This document shows, piece by piece, positions 18,136 to 25,583 of a stretch of DNA of 64,000 nt. Numbering within the stretch: position 1 is the stretch's first letter; every line of letters begins with the position of its first letter. Below the pieces are notes generated by a model. The model was given only the letters and a program-made list of their open reading frames with translations. It was not told the origin of the DNA and searched no databases. Source of the stretch: Streptomyces sp. 549 (GTDB lineage Bacteria > Actinomycetota > Actinomycetes > Streptomycetales > Streptomycetaceae); the NCBI RefSeq assembly GCF_030124175.1, contig NZ_JASKMT010000011.1, positions 121,005 to 185,004 of the forward strand, written 5' to 3'. The translations under genes and the position numbers were made by a program.

Positions 18136-18609
18136 ATGACCACTCCCGAGTACATCCGCGACCTGCGGACCCACATCGGACAGCAGTTGCTCTTCCTGCC
18201 CGGCGTCACCGCGCTCGTCTACGACGACCGGGGCAGGCTGCTGCTCGGCAGACGCACGGACACCGGTCGCTGGGCGGTCATCGGCGGCATCTGCGAGCCC
18301 GGTGAGCAGCCGGCGGACACCGCGGTCCGCGAGGTGTACGAGGAGACCGCGGTGCGGTGCGAGGTGGAGCGGGTGGTGCTGGTGGAGACGAGGGAGCCGA
18401 TACGGTACGTCAACGGCGACGTGTGCCAGTTCCTGGACATCACCCTGCTGTGCCGCGCGGTCGGCGGCGAGGCGAGGGTGAACGACGAGGAGTCACTGGA
18501 GGTCGGCTGGTTCGCGCCGGACGAACTCCCCGCCCTGGAGGAGTTCGGCACGGAGCGGATCAAGCTCGCCGCCGCCGGCGGGCCCACCTGGTTCGCCGGC
18601 GGCCGCTGA
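18136..18609 (+). CDS. Nudix hydrolase
   Basis: The 157-residue protein has a complete Nudix box at residues 51-73: Gly51, then Glu57 and R-E-V-Y-E-E-T-A-V, in which the usual Gly near the end is Ala. Nudix enzymes cleave nucleoside diphosphate derivatives with Mg or Mn held by the R-E-x-x-E-E glutamates. The N-terminal R-D-L-R-T-H-I-G-Q and L-F-L-P-G-V-T-A-L-V mark a subgroup common in Streptomyces. The substrate is unknown. The gene is monocistronic and convergent with the dha operon. Confidence 0.93.
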   Translation: MTTPEYIRDLRTHIGQQLLFLPGVTALVYDDRGRLLLGRRTDTGRWAVIGGICEPGEQPADTAVREVYEETAVRCEVERVVLVETREPIRYVNGDVCQFLDITLLCRAVGGEARVNDEESLEVGWFAPDELPALEEFGTERIKLAAAGGPTWFAGGR

Positions 18610-18655
18610 CCCGGCGTCGCTGCCCCTCACCGGCCGCCGTCCCGCCCGCACGCGT

Positions 18656-19066
18656 TCACAACTTGCGGTAGCGGTACGCCTCCTCCGCTGCCGCCGCGAC
18701 CGCGTCCGCCGGCGCCCCGCTGGACGCGGTCACCACGGCCGCCACCGCGCCCTCCACGAACGGCGCGTCCACCAGCCGGGTGCCGTCGGGCAGTTCCCCG
18801 CCCTCGGCCAGCAGCGCCCGCACGGTCAGGACGGCGCTGCCCAGGTCGGCGAGCACCACCACACCGGCGCCCCGGTCCGCCTGCCGTGCCGCCTGCGTGA
18901 TCAGCTCGGCGCTGGTACCCAGTCCTCCGTCACCGGTGCCGCCGGCCGGCTCCACCGCCGTCGTCGCGCCGCCCGCGGCCAGTCCCACGGCCAGATGGGC
19001 CACCGACTCGGCGACGGCCCGGCTGTGCGACACCAGTACCACCCCGACCTGCCCGTCCTCAGTCAT
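18656..19066 (-). CDS. dhaM: Dihydroxyacetone kinase phosphotransfer subunit DhaM (EIIA domain only)
   Basis: The 136-residue protein is one EIIA-mannose-type PTS domain. The phosphorylated His14 lies in V-S-H-S-R-A-V-A-E-S, and D-L-G-S-A-V-L-T is conserved. DhaM passes phosphate from the PTS to ADP bound on DhaL. E. coli DhaM is much longer because HPr-like and EI-like domains are fused; here they are absent, so free HPr and PtsI must supply phosphate. PtsI is encoded at 61141-62811. The ATG at 19066 overlaps the end of dhaL by eight bases, which indicates translational coupling. Confidence 0.9.
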   Translation of the reverse strand: MTEDGQVGVVLVSHSRAVAESVAHLAVGLAAGGATTAVEPAGGTGDGGLGTSAELITQAARQADRGAGVVVLADLGSAVLTVRALLAEGGELPDGTRLVDAPFVEGAVAAVVTASSGAPADAVAAAAEEAYRYRKL

Positions 19067-19676
19067 CAGCCACCTCCGCCAGCGCCGCGACCAGCAGCGC
19101 TGCCGATGCGGCGCCCGGGTCCTGGTGGCCGATGCTGCGCTCGCCCAGATAACTCGCCCGGCCCTTGCGCGCCTGCAGCGGGACCGTCTCGACCGCGCCC
19201 TCCCGCGCCGCCCGCGCGGCGGCGGCCGGACCGCCGGCCAGCGCGTCGACGGCCGGCAGCAGCGCGTCCAGCATCGTCTTGTCGCCGGCCGCGGCGCCAC
19301 CGAGCGCGCCGACGGCGGCCACACCCTCTCCGAGCGCGGCCCGCAGCGCCTCGGTGTCCACCGCGGACGTGTCCGCCAAGGCCTTGCCGGTGCGGCGCAG
19401 CAGCGTCCCGTACAGCGGTCCGGCGGCGCCGCCGACCGTGGAGACCAGCGTGCGGCCCGCCAGCATCAGCACCGCGCCCGGCGTGTCCGGCTGCTCCTGC
19501 TCCAGCGCGGTGCGCACGGCGGTGAACCCGCGCCGCATGTTGCTGCCGTGGTCCGCGTCGCCGATGGCCGAGTCCAGTTCGGTCAGCCGGTCCGCCTCGC
19601 GGTCCACCGCAGTCGCGGCTGCGTCCATCCACCGCCGGAAGAAGTCGGCGTCCATCTCCACCCGTTCACTCCTCAT
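19059..19676 (-). CDS. dhaL: Dihydroxyacetone kinase ADP-binding subunit DhaL
   Basis: The 205-residue all-helical subunit holds ADP as a cofactor that is rephosphorylated by DhaM and passes phosphate to dihydroxyacetone on DhaK. The Mg-binding aspartates are in D-S-A-I-G-D-A-D-H-G (Asp35, Asp40, Asp42). The phosphate-binding G-G-A-A-G-P-L-Y-G and G-D-K-T-M-L-D motifs are present. The start is ATG 19676; ATG 19655 is possible but lies too close to its ribosome site. It lies between dhaK (10-base gap) and dhaM (overlap). Confidence 0.95.
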   Translation of the reverse strand: MRSERVEMDADFFRRWMDAAATAVDREADRLTELDSAIGDADHGSNMRRGFTAVRTALEQEQPDTPGAVLMLAGRTLVSTVGGAAGPLYGTLLRRTGKALADTSAVDTEALRAALGEGVAAVGALGGAAAGDKTMLDALLPAVDALAGGPAAAARAAREGAVETVPLQARKGRASYLGERSIGHQDPGAASAALLVAALAEVADD

Positions 19677-19686
19677 CCGTCGCTTC

Positions 19687-20679
19687 TCAGGCGCCCCAGC
19701 GCAGACCGGCGGTGCGGACCGGCGCGTCCCAGAGCCTGAGCATCGTCTCGTCCGCCTCGCACAGCGTCACCGAGCAGCCGGCCATGTCGAGCGCGGTGAC
19801 GTAGTTGCCGACGAGCGTACGGGCCACCGGCACACCGCGCGCGGTGAGCACGCGCTGCACCTCGGCGTTGAACCCGTACAGCTCCAGCAGGGGTGTGCCG
19901 CCCATGCCGTTGACCAGCGCCAGCACCGGGCCCACGGGCCGCAGGTCCTCCAGCAGGGCGTCGACGGCCGCGTCGGCGATCTCGCCGGCCGTCATCATGC
20001 CGCGCCGCTCCCTGCCGGGCTCGCCGTGGATGCCGATGCCCAGCTCCAGTTCACCCGGCGGCAGATCGAAGGTGGGGCCGCCCTTGGCGGGCGTACTGCA
20101 CGCGCTGAGCGCCACCCCGAAGCTGCGGCACGCCCCGGCGACCCGACGGGCCAGGGACTCGACCTCCTCCAGTGACGCGCCCTCCTCGGCCGCCGCGCCG
20201 GCGATCTTCTCGACGAACAGCGTGCCGCCGGTCCCGCGGCGGCCGGCCGTGTAGAGGCTGTCGGTCACCGCGACGTCGTCTTCGACCAGCACCCGTGCGA
20301 CCTGCACGCCCTCGTCCTCGGCGAGTTCGGCGGCCATGTCGAAGTTGAGCACGTCACCGGTGTAGTTCTTCACCACGAACAGCACACCGCGCCCGCTGTC
20401 CACGGCGGCGGCGGCCCGGACCATCTGGTCGGGCACCGGTGAGGTGAACACCTCGCCGGCGCAGGCGGCGTCGAGCATGCCGGGGCCGACGAAGCCGCTG
20501 TGCAGCGGCTCGTGCCCCGAACCGCCCCCGGACACCAGGCCGACCTTGCCGGCCACCGGCGCGTCCCGCCGCACCACGAGGCGGTGCTCGACGTCGACGG
20601 CCAACTCCGGGTGGGCGGCGGCCATGCCGCGCAGGGCGTCGGCCACCACGCTCTCCGGCACGTTGATCAGTTGCTTCAT
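19687..20679 (-). CDS. dhaK: Dihydroxyacetone kinase substrate-binding subunit DhaK
   Basis: The 330-residue subunit binds dihydroxyacetone covalently through a histidine. His218 (G-I-G-I-H-G-E-P-G), His56 (G-S-G-H-E-P) and Asp109 (T-G-D-V-L-N-F) fall at exactly the numbers known for E. coli DhaK. Together with DhaL and DhaM it turns dihydroxyacetone into dihydroxyacetone phosphate, linking glycerol and C3 metabolism to glycolysis. GGGAG lies six bases before ATG 20679. It is the first gene of the dhaKLM operon and is divergent from the TPR kinase gene. No DhaR/DhaS-type regulator is adjacent. Confidence 0.97.
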   Translation of the reverse strand: MKQLINVPESVVADALRGMAAAHPELAVDVEHRLVVRRDAPVAGKVGLVSGGGSGHEPLHSGFVGPGMLDAACAGEVFTSPVPDQMVRAAAAVDSGRGVLFVVKNYTGDVLNFDMAAELAEDEGVQVARVLVEDDVAVTDSLYTAGRRGTGGTLFVEKIAGAAAEEGASLEEVESLARRVAGACRSFGVALSACSTPAKGGPTFDLPPGELELGIGIHGEPGRERRGMMTAGEIADAAVDALLEDLRPVGPVLALVNGMGGTPLLELYGFNAEVQRVLTARGVPVARTLVGNYVTALDMAGCSVTLCEADETMLRLWDAPVRTAGLRWGA

Positions 20680-20899
20680 CGCGGGCTCCCGTCCTGGTCT
20701 TCGCCGACACTGCCACTGTCGCAGCTCAGCGGGCGGTACGGAACGATGCCGCGCGCGGGCCCTGTGCCCGTCACCGCTCCGGGCGCGTTCCCGCGTCCGG
20801 CTCCGCGGGCGCTTCGGACGGCATACCCACCCCGGCGGTGGGCGGCCATACTGGAAGGCGCAGGGGGAGAACGGGAGCGACGACGGGGGACAGTGCTCG

Positions 20900-23065
20900 A
20901 TGGCGGACACCAGGCTGATCCAGGGCCGGTACCAGCTGCTCGAGGTGATAGGTCGCGGCGGCATGGGCGAGGTGTGGCGGGCCCGCGACGAGGCGCTGGG
21001 CCGCAGGGTCGCCGTCAAGTGCCTCAAGCCCCTCGGCCAGCAGCCGGACGCCTCGCTGGCGCAGGTGACCCGGGAGCGGTTCCGCCGGGAGGCCAGGCTG
21101 GCGGCCGGGCTCCAGCACCGCGGCATCACCGTCGTGCACGATTTCGGCGAGCACGAGGGCGTGCTCTACCTGGTGATGGAACTGCTCGACGGCCTCGACC
21201 TGAGCAGGCTGCTGGAGGAGAACAAGCAGCATCCGCTCGACGTCGCGGACGTGCTCGACATCGCCGGCCAGGTGGCTTCCGCCCTCGCCTACACCCACGA
21301 CCAGGGCATCGTGCACCGCGACCTGAAGCCGGCGAACGTCGTCCGGCTGCCCGACGGCACGGTCAAGATCTGCGACTTCGGCATCGCCCGTCCCGGGGAC
21401 GGCGGCGGCTCCTCCGCGCAGCTGACCGTCACCGGCATCGCCATGGGCACCCCGCACTACATGTCGCCGGAGCAGATCGCCGGCACGGACGTCGACCACC
21501 GCAGCGACCTGTACTCCCTCGGCTGCGTGCTGTACGAACTCTCCACCGGTGTGCCCCCGTTCGACCTGGACGACGCCTGGGCGGTACTGGTCGGCCACCG
21601 CGACACCCCGCCGAAGCCGCCGCGGGCGCTGCGCCCTGACCTGCCCGGCGGGCTGGAGGACGTGGTGCTCGACCTGCTCGCGAAGGACCCCGGGCAGCGC
21701 CCCCAGCACGCCGGTGAACTGGTCCGCCGCATCGCCGCCGTGCGTCGCGGCGGCCGGGCCGCCGAGGTGCACGGCGCCGCGGCGCTGCCGACCTGGACCC
21801 GCGGCATGCGCGTCGGCTCCCGGGCCGGGGGCCACCGCCCGCCGCCGCAGACGCCGCCCGCCCCGCTCAGCGGCCGGTGGACCAGGCCGCCCGAACCGCC
21901 GCCGGCCGGTTCGGCCTCACCCGCACAGCTCGACGACCTGGCCGACCGGTACCGGCGAGCCCTGGACCTGGGACGTCTGGGCCGCTGGGAGCAGGCCGCC
22001 GACCTGCACCGGGCGGTCGCGGCGGAACGGGAGGCGCTGCTCGGCGCGGACCACCCCGACACGCTCGCCAGCCGCTACGAGATCGGCTTCGCGCTGGGGC
22101 GCGTCGGCCGCACCGCGCAGGCGCTGCGGGAGCTGGAACAGGTGGCCGCCGGACGGCTCAGGGCACTGGGCGCGGACCATCCGGACACCCTCGCCGTCCG
22201 CCAGGAGTGCGCCTACGCGCTGGGCCGGCTCGGCCGCCACGCCGAAGCGCACCAGGAGTACGAGGCGGTGCTCGCCGCCATCGAGGAGGCCATGGGCGCC
22301 GAACACCCGGAGACGCTGCGCTGCCGCCACAACCTCGCCTTCAACCTGAGCCGGCTGGGCCGGCTGGACGAGGCCCACCGGGCAGCAGCCGGGGTGGCCG
22401 CCGTCCGCACCGCGGTGCTGGGCCCGGAACACCCCGACACGCTGGCCTCGCGGCACGAGGTGGGCTACACGCTCGGCCGGCTGGGCCGCTGGGAGGACGC
22501 GCTCGACGTCTGCCGCCAGGTTGCCGACGCCCGCAGCCGGGTGCTCGGCCCCGCACACCCGGACACGCTCGCCGCCCGCTACGAGACGGGCGTCGGGCTG
22601 GGACGGCTGGGACGCAGCGCGGAGGCGCTGGAGCTGTACCGCGAACTGGTCCTGGTGCGCACCCGCACGCTGGGGCCGCACGCGCCGGAGACGCTGCGGG
22701 CCCGGCACGGCTACGGCGTCAACCTGGGCCGGCTGGGCCGCTGGGAAGAGGCCCTGACGGAGGCCGGCGACGTGTGCGCCGCCCGGGAGCGGGCTCTGGG
22801 CCCCGACCATCCGGACACGTTGGTGAGCCGCCGGGAAACCGCGGTCGCGCTGGGTTGGCTGGGGCGCTGGGAGGAGGCACTGGACGTCTACCGGCAGGTC
22901 ACCCGGGCGCGGGAGCGGGTCCTCGGGCCCGGCCACCCGGACGCGCTGACCAGCCGCAGCGACGAGGCGCACTGCCTGGAGCAGCTCGGCCACGGCACCG
23001 AGGCGGTCGAGCTGTACCGCCAGGTGGCGACCCTGCGCCGCGGCCCCGCCTCCTTCGGCGCCTGA
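20900..23065 (+). CDS. Cytosolic Ser/Thr protein kinase with eight C-terminal TPRs
   Basis: The 721-residue protein has a Hanks-type kinase domain at about 10-275 with glycine loop G-R-G-G-M-G-E-V, Lys40, catalytic Asp141 in H-R-D-L-K-P-A-N and D-F-G at 159-161. A Pro-rich linker follows. From about residue 380 there are eight kinesin-light-chain-type TPRs of 42 residues, each beginning like L-G-x-D-H-P-D-T-L and continuing L-G-R-L-G-R-W-x-E-A-L. There is no membrane segment or PASTA domain, so it is not a cell-wall-sensing PknB. The TPR array should bind protein partners. ATG 20900 follows a run of GGGG; upstream is the divergent dha operon. Confidence 0.93.
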   Translation: MADTRLIQGRYQLLEVIGRGGMGEVWRARDEALGRRVAVKCLKPLGQQPDASLAQVTRERFRREARLAAGLQHRGITVVHDFGEHEGVLYLVMELLDGLDLSRLLEENKQHPLDVADVLDIAGQVASALAYTHDQGIVHRDLKPANVVRLPDGTVKICDFGIARPGDGGGSSAQLTVTGIAMGTPHYMSPEQIAGTDVDHRSDLYSLGCVLYELSTGVPPFDLDDAWAVLVGHRDTPPKPPRALRPDLPGGLEDVVLDLLAKDPGQRPQHAGELVRRIAAVRRGGRAAEVHGAAALPTWTRGMRVGSRAGGHRPPPQTPPAPLSGRWTRPPEPPPAGSASPAQLDDLADRYRRALDLGRLGRWEQAADLHRAVAAEREALLGADHPDTLASRYEIGFALGRVGRTAQALRELEQVAAGRLRALGADHPDTLAVRQECAYALGRLGRHAEAHQEYEAVLAAIEEAMGAEHPETLRCRHNLAFNLSRLGRLDEAHRAAAGVAAVRTAVLGPEHPDTLASRHEVGYTLGRLGRWEDALDVCRQVADARSRVLGPAHPDTLAARYETGVGLGRLGRSAEALELYRELVLVRTRTLGPHAPETLRARHGYGVNLGRLGRWEEALTEAGDVCAARERALGPDHPDTLVSRRETAVALGWLGRWEEALDVYRQVTRARERVLGPGHPDALTSRSDEAHCLEQLGHGTEAVELYRQVATLRRGPASFGA

Positions 23066-23183
23066 GCGCCCCCGCCCGCCCGGCGCTGTCCTGCCTGACG
23101 GGCTGCCTGACGCCCCGGCGGCCCCGCGCCCCGTGCCGCCGGGGTGGGACCTCCCGCATTGCCTGGAGGCCCCGCGCGAGGGA

Positions 23184-23201
23184 TGGTTGATTGAGCAACC
23201 A
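23184..23201. promoter_or_regulatory. Palindromic operator-like site upstream of the VOC gene
   Basis: TGGTTG (23184-23189) and CAACCA (23196-23201) are perfect inverted arms around ATTGAG. The site ends 22 bases before ATG 23224. The TTGATTGAGCAA core resembles MarR-type operators. Confidence 0.5.
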
Positions 23202-23223
23202 CTCGTCGCGCGAGGAGATCCCG

Positions 23224-23811
23224 ATGACGCAGCCGGACACCCCCGGCCGATCCGAGGCCGCCGCCCTTCCCGAGGTGCCCGGAGGTTCCGACGTGGACGC
23301 CCGTCCCGATGTGCCCGACGTGGACGCCCTGCGGGCCCGCAGGGCGCAGATCAGGGCCCGCCATTTGAAGGATGCGGGAGACCGGCCGCCGCCCCCCACC
23401 CGGGGCGTGCACCACGTGGCGTTCATCTGCCGAGACGTGGCCGAGACCGTCGACTTCTACCAGGGACTGCTCGGCTTCCCGCTGGTGGAGATGGTGGAGA
23501 ACCGCGACTACCCGGGGTCCACCCACTTCTTCTTCGACCTCGGCAACAACAACCTGCTCGGCTTCTTCGACTTCCCCGGCCACCCGCATCCGCCGTTCAC
23601 CGAGACCGTCGGCGGCGTGCAGCACCTAGCGCTGTCCATGGACCCCGTCCAGCACGCCGAGGCCCGGCGCGCCCTGGACACCGCCGGGATCGCCTACGTC
23701 GGCCCCGACCGCGGAGTGGAGGAGAGTCTCTACCTCAAGGACCCCAACGGCGTCCCCGTCGAGCTCTACCGGGAACGTCTCGGGGTCTTCGACGGCAACC
23801 AGCTCACCTGA
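23224..23811 (+). CDS. VOC (glyoxalase/dioxygenase-fold) metalloprotein
   Basis: The 195-residue protein has a disordered, acidic N-terminus of about 55 residues and one complete VOC domain. Candidate metal ligands are the His in G-V-H-H-V-A-F, the His in G-V-Q-H-L-A-L and the Glu in P-V-E-L-Y. F-Y-Q-G-L-L-G-F-P-L-V and D-P-N-G-V-P-V-E are standard family motifs. VOC members include ring-cleaving dioxygenases, glyoxalases and resistance proteins; the substrate here cannot be told. GAGGAG lies eight bases before ATG 23224, which is preferred over the in-frame TTG at 23191. The palindrome upstream suggests control by a repressor encoded elsewhere. Confidence 0.88.
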   Translation: MTQPDTPGRSEAAALPEVPGGSDVDARPDVPDVDALRARRAQIRARHLKDAGDRPPPPTRGVHHVAFICRDVAETVDFYQGLLGFPLVEMVENRDYPGSTHFFFDLGNNNLLGFFDFPGHPHPPFTETVGGVQHLALSMDPVQHAEARRALDTAGIAYVGPDRGVEESLYLKDPNGVPVELYRERLGVFDGNQLT

Positions 23812-23861
23812 CAGCGGCGGCCGAGCCGGTCGCCCCCGCAGCCGCCCCCACCGCCCGGTCT

Positions 23862-24590
23862 TCACCGGAGTACCACCGTGCCCCGGCTGACCAGCGCGGT
23901 TTCGGTGCGCCGCAGCGCGGGCCCCTCGTCCAGCGGGTTCCACCGCAGGTCGAGCTTCTCCAGCGCGGGCAGCTCCACCAGCCACTCCGGCAGCGTGGTC
24001 AGCCCGTTGCCCCGCAGGTCCACACGCCGCAGCAGCGGCAGCCCGCGCAGCGCTCCGGGGACGGCCTCCAGCCGGTTGTCCCGCAACTCGACAAGCCGCA
24101 GCTCGGGCAGCCCGCCCACTGCTCCCGGCAGCCCGGTCAGCCGGTTTCCGCCCAGCCACAGCTCGCGCAGCGCCGGGAGGGCGCCCGCGCTGTCCGGCAG
24201 CCTCTCCAGTCCGCAGCGCTGCGCCCGCAGCTCGACCAGGGCGCGCATCGCGCCCAGGTCAGGGGGCAGGGAGTGCAGCGGGTTGTCGCCCACGTTCAGA
24301 TAGGTCAGGGCCGCCAGGCGGGTCAGCTCGGAGGGGAGCGTGCGCAGCCGGTTGTCGTGCAGGTACAGGAACCGGTCCAGGGTGGTGAGGTCACCGAGCT
24401 GCGGCGGCAGCGCCTCGATCCGGTTGTGGCCGAGGTCCAGGGTGTGCAGGGCGCGCAGCTCGCCGAGGCGGGCGGGCACCGAAACCAGGCGGTTCTCCGC
24501 CAGGATGAGTACCCGCAGATCGACGTTTCGCCAGACCTCGTCTGGCACCTGCGTGAGCCCGGACTGCCACAGATTCACCGTATCCGTCAT
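23862..24590 (-). CDS. Leucine-rich-repeat protein
   Basis: The 242-residue protein consists almost wholly of about nine 23-residue leucine-rich repeats of the form L-x-x-L-x-L-x-x-N-x-L-x-x-L-P. Examples are L-D-L-G-H-N-R-I-E-A-L-P and L-R-D-N-R-L-E-A-V-P. There is no signal peptide or membrane segment, so it should be a cytosolic binding scaffold. LRR proteins of this sort recur in Streptomyces without known role. Its ATG at 24590 is only 11 bases from the divergent ACT gene, so the two promoters overlap the opposite coding sequences. Confidence 0.88.
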   Translation of the reverse strand: MTDTVNLWQSGLTQVPDEVWRNVDLRVLILAENRLVSVPARLGELRALHTLDLGHNRIEALPPQLGDLTTLDRFLYLHDNRLRTLPSELTRLAALTYLNVGDNPLHSLPPDLGAMRALVELRAQRCGLERLPDSAGALPALRELWLGGNRLTGLPGAVGGLPELRLVELRDNRLEAVPGALRGLPLLRRVDLRGNGLTTLPEWLVELPALEKLDLRWNPLDEGPALRRTETALVSRGTVVLR

Positions 24591-24595
24591 ACGAT
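24590..24595 (+). promoter_or_regulatory. -10 element TACGAT of a leaderless transcript
   Basis: TACGAT ends six bases before ATG 24602. It overlaps the first base of the divergent LRR start codon, so the two genes compete for the same DNA. Confidence 0.55.
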
Positions 24596-24601
24596 GTGAT
24601 C

Positions 24602-25003
24602 ATGGCAGGTGAACGCGATCTGAAGAAGCTGCTCCGCGGGCTGCGGCCGGACCTCCATCCGGGCGCCTACGTCTTCGTGACCCTTCCCGGTGGTGACCAG
24701 CCCGCCGGGCTGAACCCGGTCGTGACGGTCAGGGAGGCCGAAGGGCTCACCCTGGTGCTGCCCCGCGAGGAGGCGGACGCCTCCGGCCTGCCCTACACCT
24801 ACACCGCCGGCTGGATCACCCTGCGGGTGCACTCCGCGCTGGAGGCCGTCGGACTGACCGCCGCCGTGTCCGCCGCCCTGGAACAGGCCGGGCTGAGCTG
24901 CAACGTGGTGGCCGGCTACCACCACGACCACCTGTTCGTGCCCTACGAGCGGGCCTCGGTCGCCATCGCCGTTCTGGAGGACCTGGCGGGTCGAACAGCC
25001 TGA
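24602..25003 (+). CDS. ACT-domain protein
   Basis: The 133-residue protein is of the small ACT-domain type (COG3602-like). It begins with R-D-L-K-K-L-L-R-G-L-R-P-x-L-H-P-G and has E-A-E-G-L-T-L-V-L-P, T-A-G-W-I-T-L-R-V-H-S-A-L and N-V-V-A-G-Y-H-H-D-H-L-F-V-P. ACT domains bind amino acids and regulate enzymes or transporters. No enzymatic domain is attached, so it may act as a free sensor or chaperone (inference). The start is ATG 24602 (GTG 24596 is possible). It is followed after 21 bases by a hypothetical gene with its own leaderless signal. Confidence 0.85.
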   Translation: MAGERDLKKLLRGLRPDLHPGAYVFVTLPGGDQPAGLNPVVTVREAEGLTLVLPREEADASGLPYTYTAGWITLRVHSALEAVGLTAAVSAALEQAGLSCNVVAGYHHDHLFVPYERASVAIAVLEDLAGRTA

Positions 25004-25012
25004 GTGTCCGCG

Positions 25013-25018
25013 TACCAT
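25013..25018 (+). promoter_or_regulatory. -10 element TACCAT of a leaderless transcript
   Basis: TACCAT ends six bases before ATG 25025. There is no Shine-Dalgarno sequence. Confidence 0.55.
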
Positions 25019-25024
25019 AACCAC

Positions 25025-25522
25025 ATGTCCTTCCTTCGCCGCCGCAGTGCCGCCACGCCCGCCGGGCCGGACTTCGACGTCCTCGCGATGGACCCCGGCG
25101 ACTGGCCCGGGAACCTCGGCGCCGGACTGCTGCCCGCCCCCGACGGCAGCTGCCAGGGTGTGTTCCTGCGCTACGACCTCTTCGGCGGGCGGGGACCGGC
25201 GATGGTCATCGGCAACCTGCCCGAGGGCTCGCCGGCCCGCGACATCGAGGACGGCGAAGTCCCCTTCGAGGTGGCGCAGTTGCTGGCCGCCCTGGAGAAC
25301 GACGAGCCCGTCGCCGTGACCGGCACCGAGGACAGCCCCGTCATGCACGACGGGAACCTGCTCATCGTGCGGCGTGTGAAGTGCTCCGAGAGCCGGATCT
25401 CCTGCGTGCAGTTCGACCGCAGCGACGGCGTGCTGGTGACGATCGCCAGCTGGGACCGGCCGATCACCGACGACCTTTACCAGTTGCTCAAGCCGCTTCC
25501 TGCCGAGCTCTTCCAGCAGTGA
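25025..25522 (+). CDS. Conserved hypothetical protein
   Basis: The 165-residue protein, MSFLRRRSAATPAGPDFDVL at its start, is soluble and acidic with no signal peptide. A central segment (G-A-M/P-A-M-V-I-G-N-L-P) and a C-terminal Trp-containing helix (A-S-W-D-R-P-I-T-D-D-L-Y-Q-L-L) look ordered. I do not recognise a family with known function. The gene follows the ACT gene and ends in a strong hairpin, so the two genes form a small unit with a second internal promoter. ATG 25025 is chosen over GTG 25004 because of the leaderless signal. Confidence 0.75.
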   Translation: MSFLRRRSAATPAGPDFDVLAMDPGDWPGNLGAGLLPAPDGSCQGVFLRYDLFGGRGPAMVIGNLPEGSPARDIEDGEVPFEVAQLLAALENDEPVAVTGTEDSPVMHDGNLLIVRRVKCSESRISCVQFDRSDGVLVTIASWDRPITDDLYQLLKPLPAELFQQ

Positions 25523-25527
25523 CGGGG

Positions 25528-25548
25528 TGCCTCCGGCCACCGGAGGCA
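25528..25548. terminator. Hairpin between convergent hypothetical and amidase genes
   Basis: TGCCTCCGG (25528-25536) and CCGGAGGCA (25540-25548) form a perfect 9-bp stem with a three-base loop, six bases after the stop codon. Confidence 0.7.
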
Positions 25549-25583
25549 GCCCGCAGCCCGCCGCCCGACCCGCAAGGCGTCCG

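Noticed and set aside
22037..23040. Periodic 126-base pattern that could look like a tandem array or CRISPR
   Set aside because: The period encodes 42-residue TPRs in one reading frame. The units are diverged and there are no spacers.
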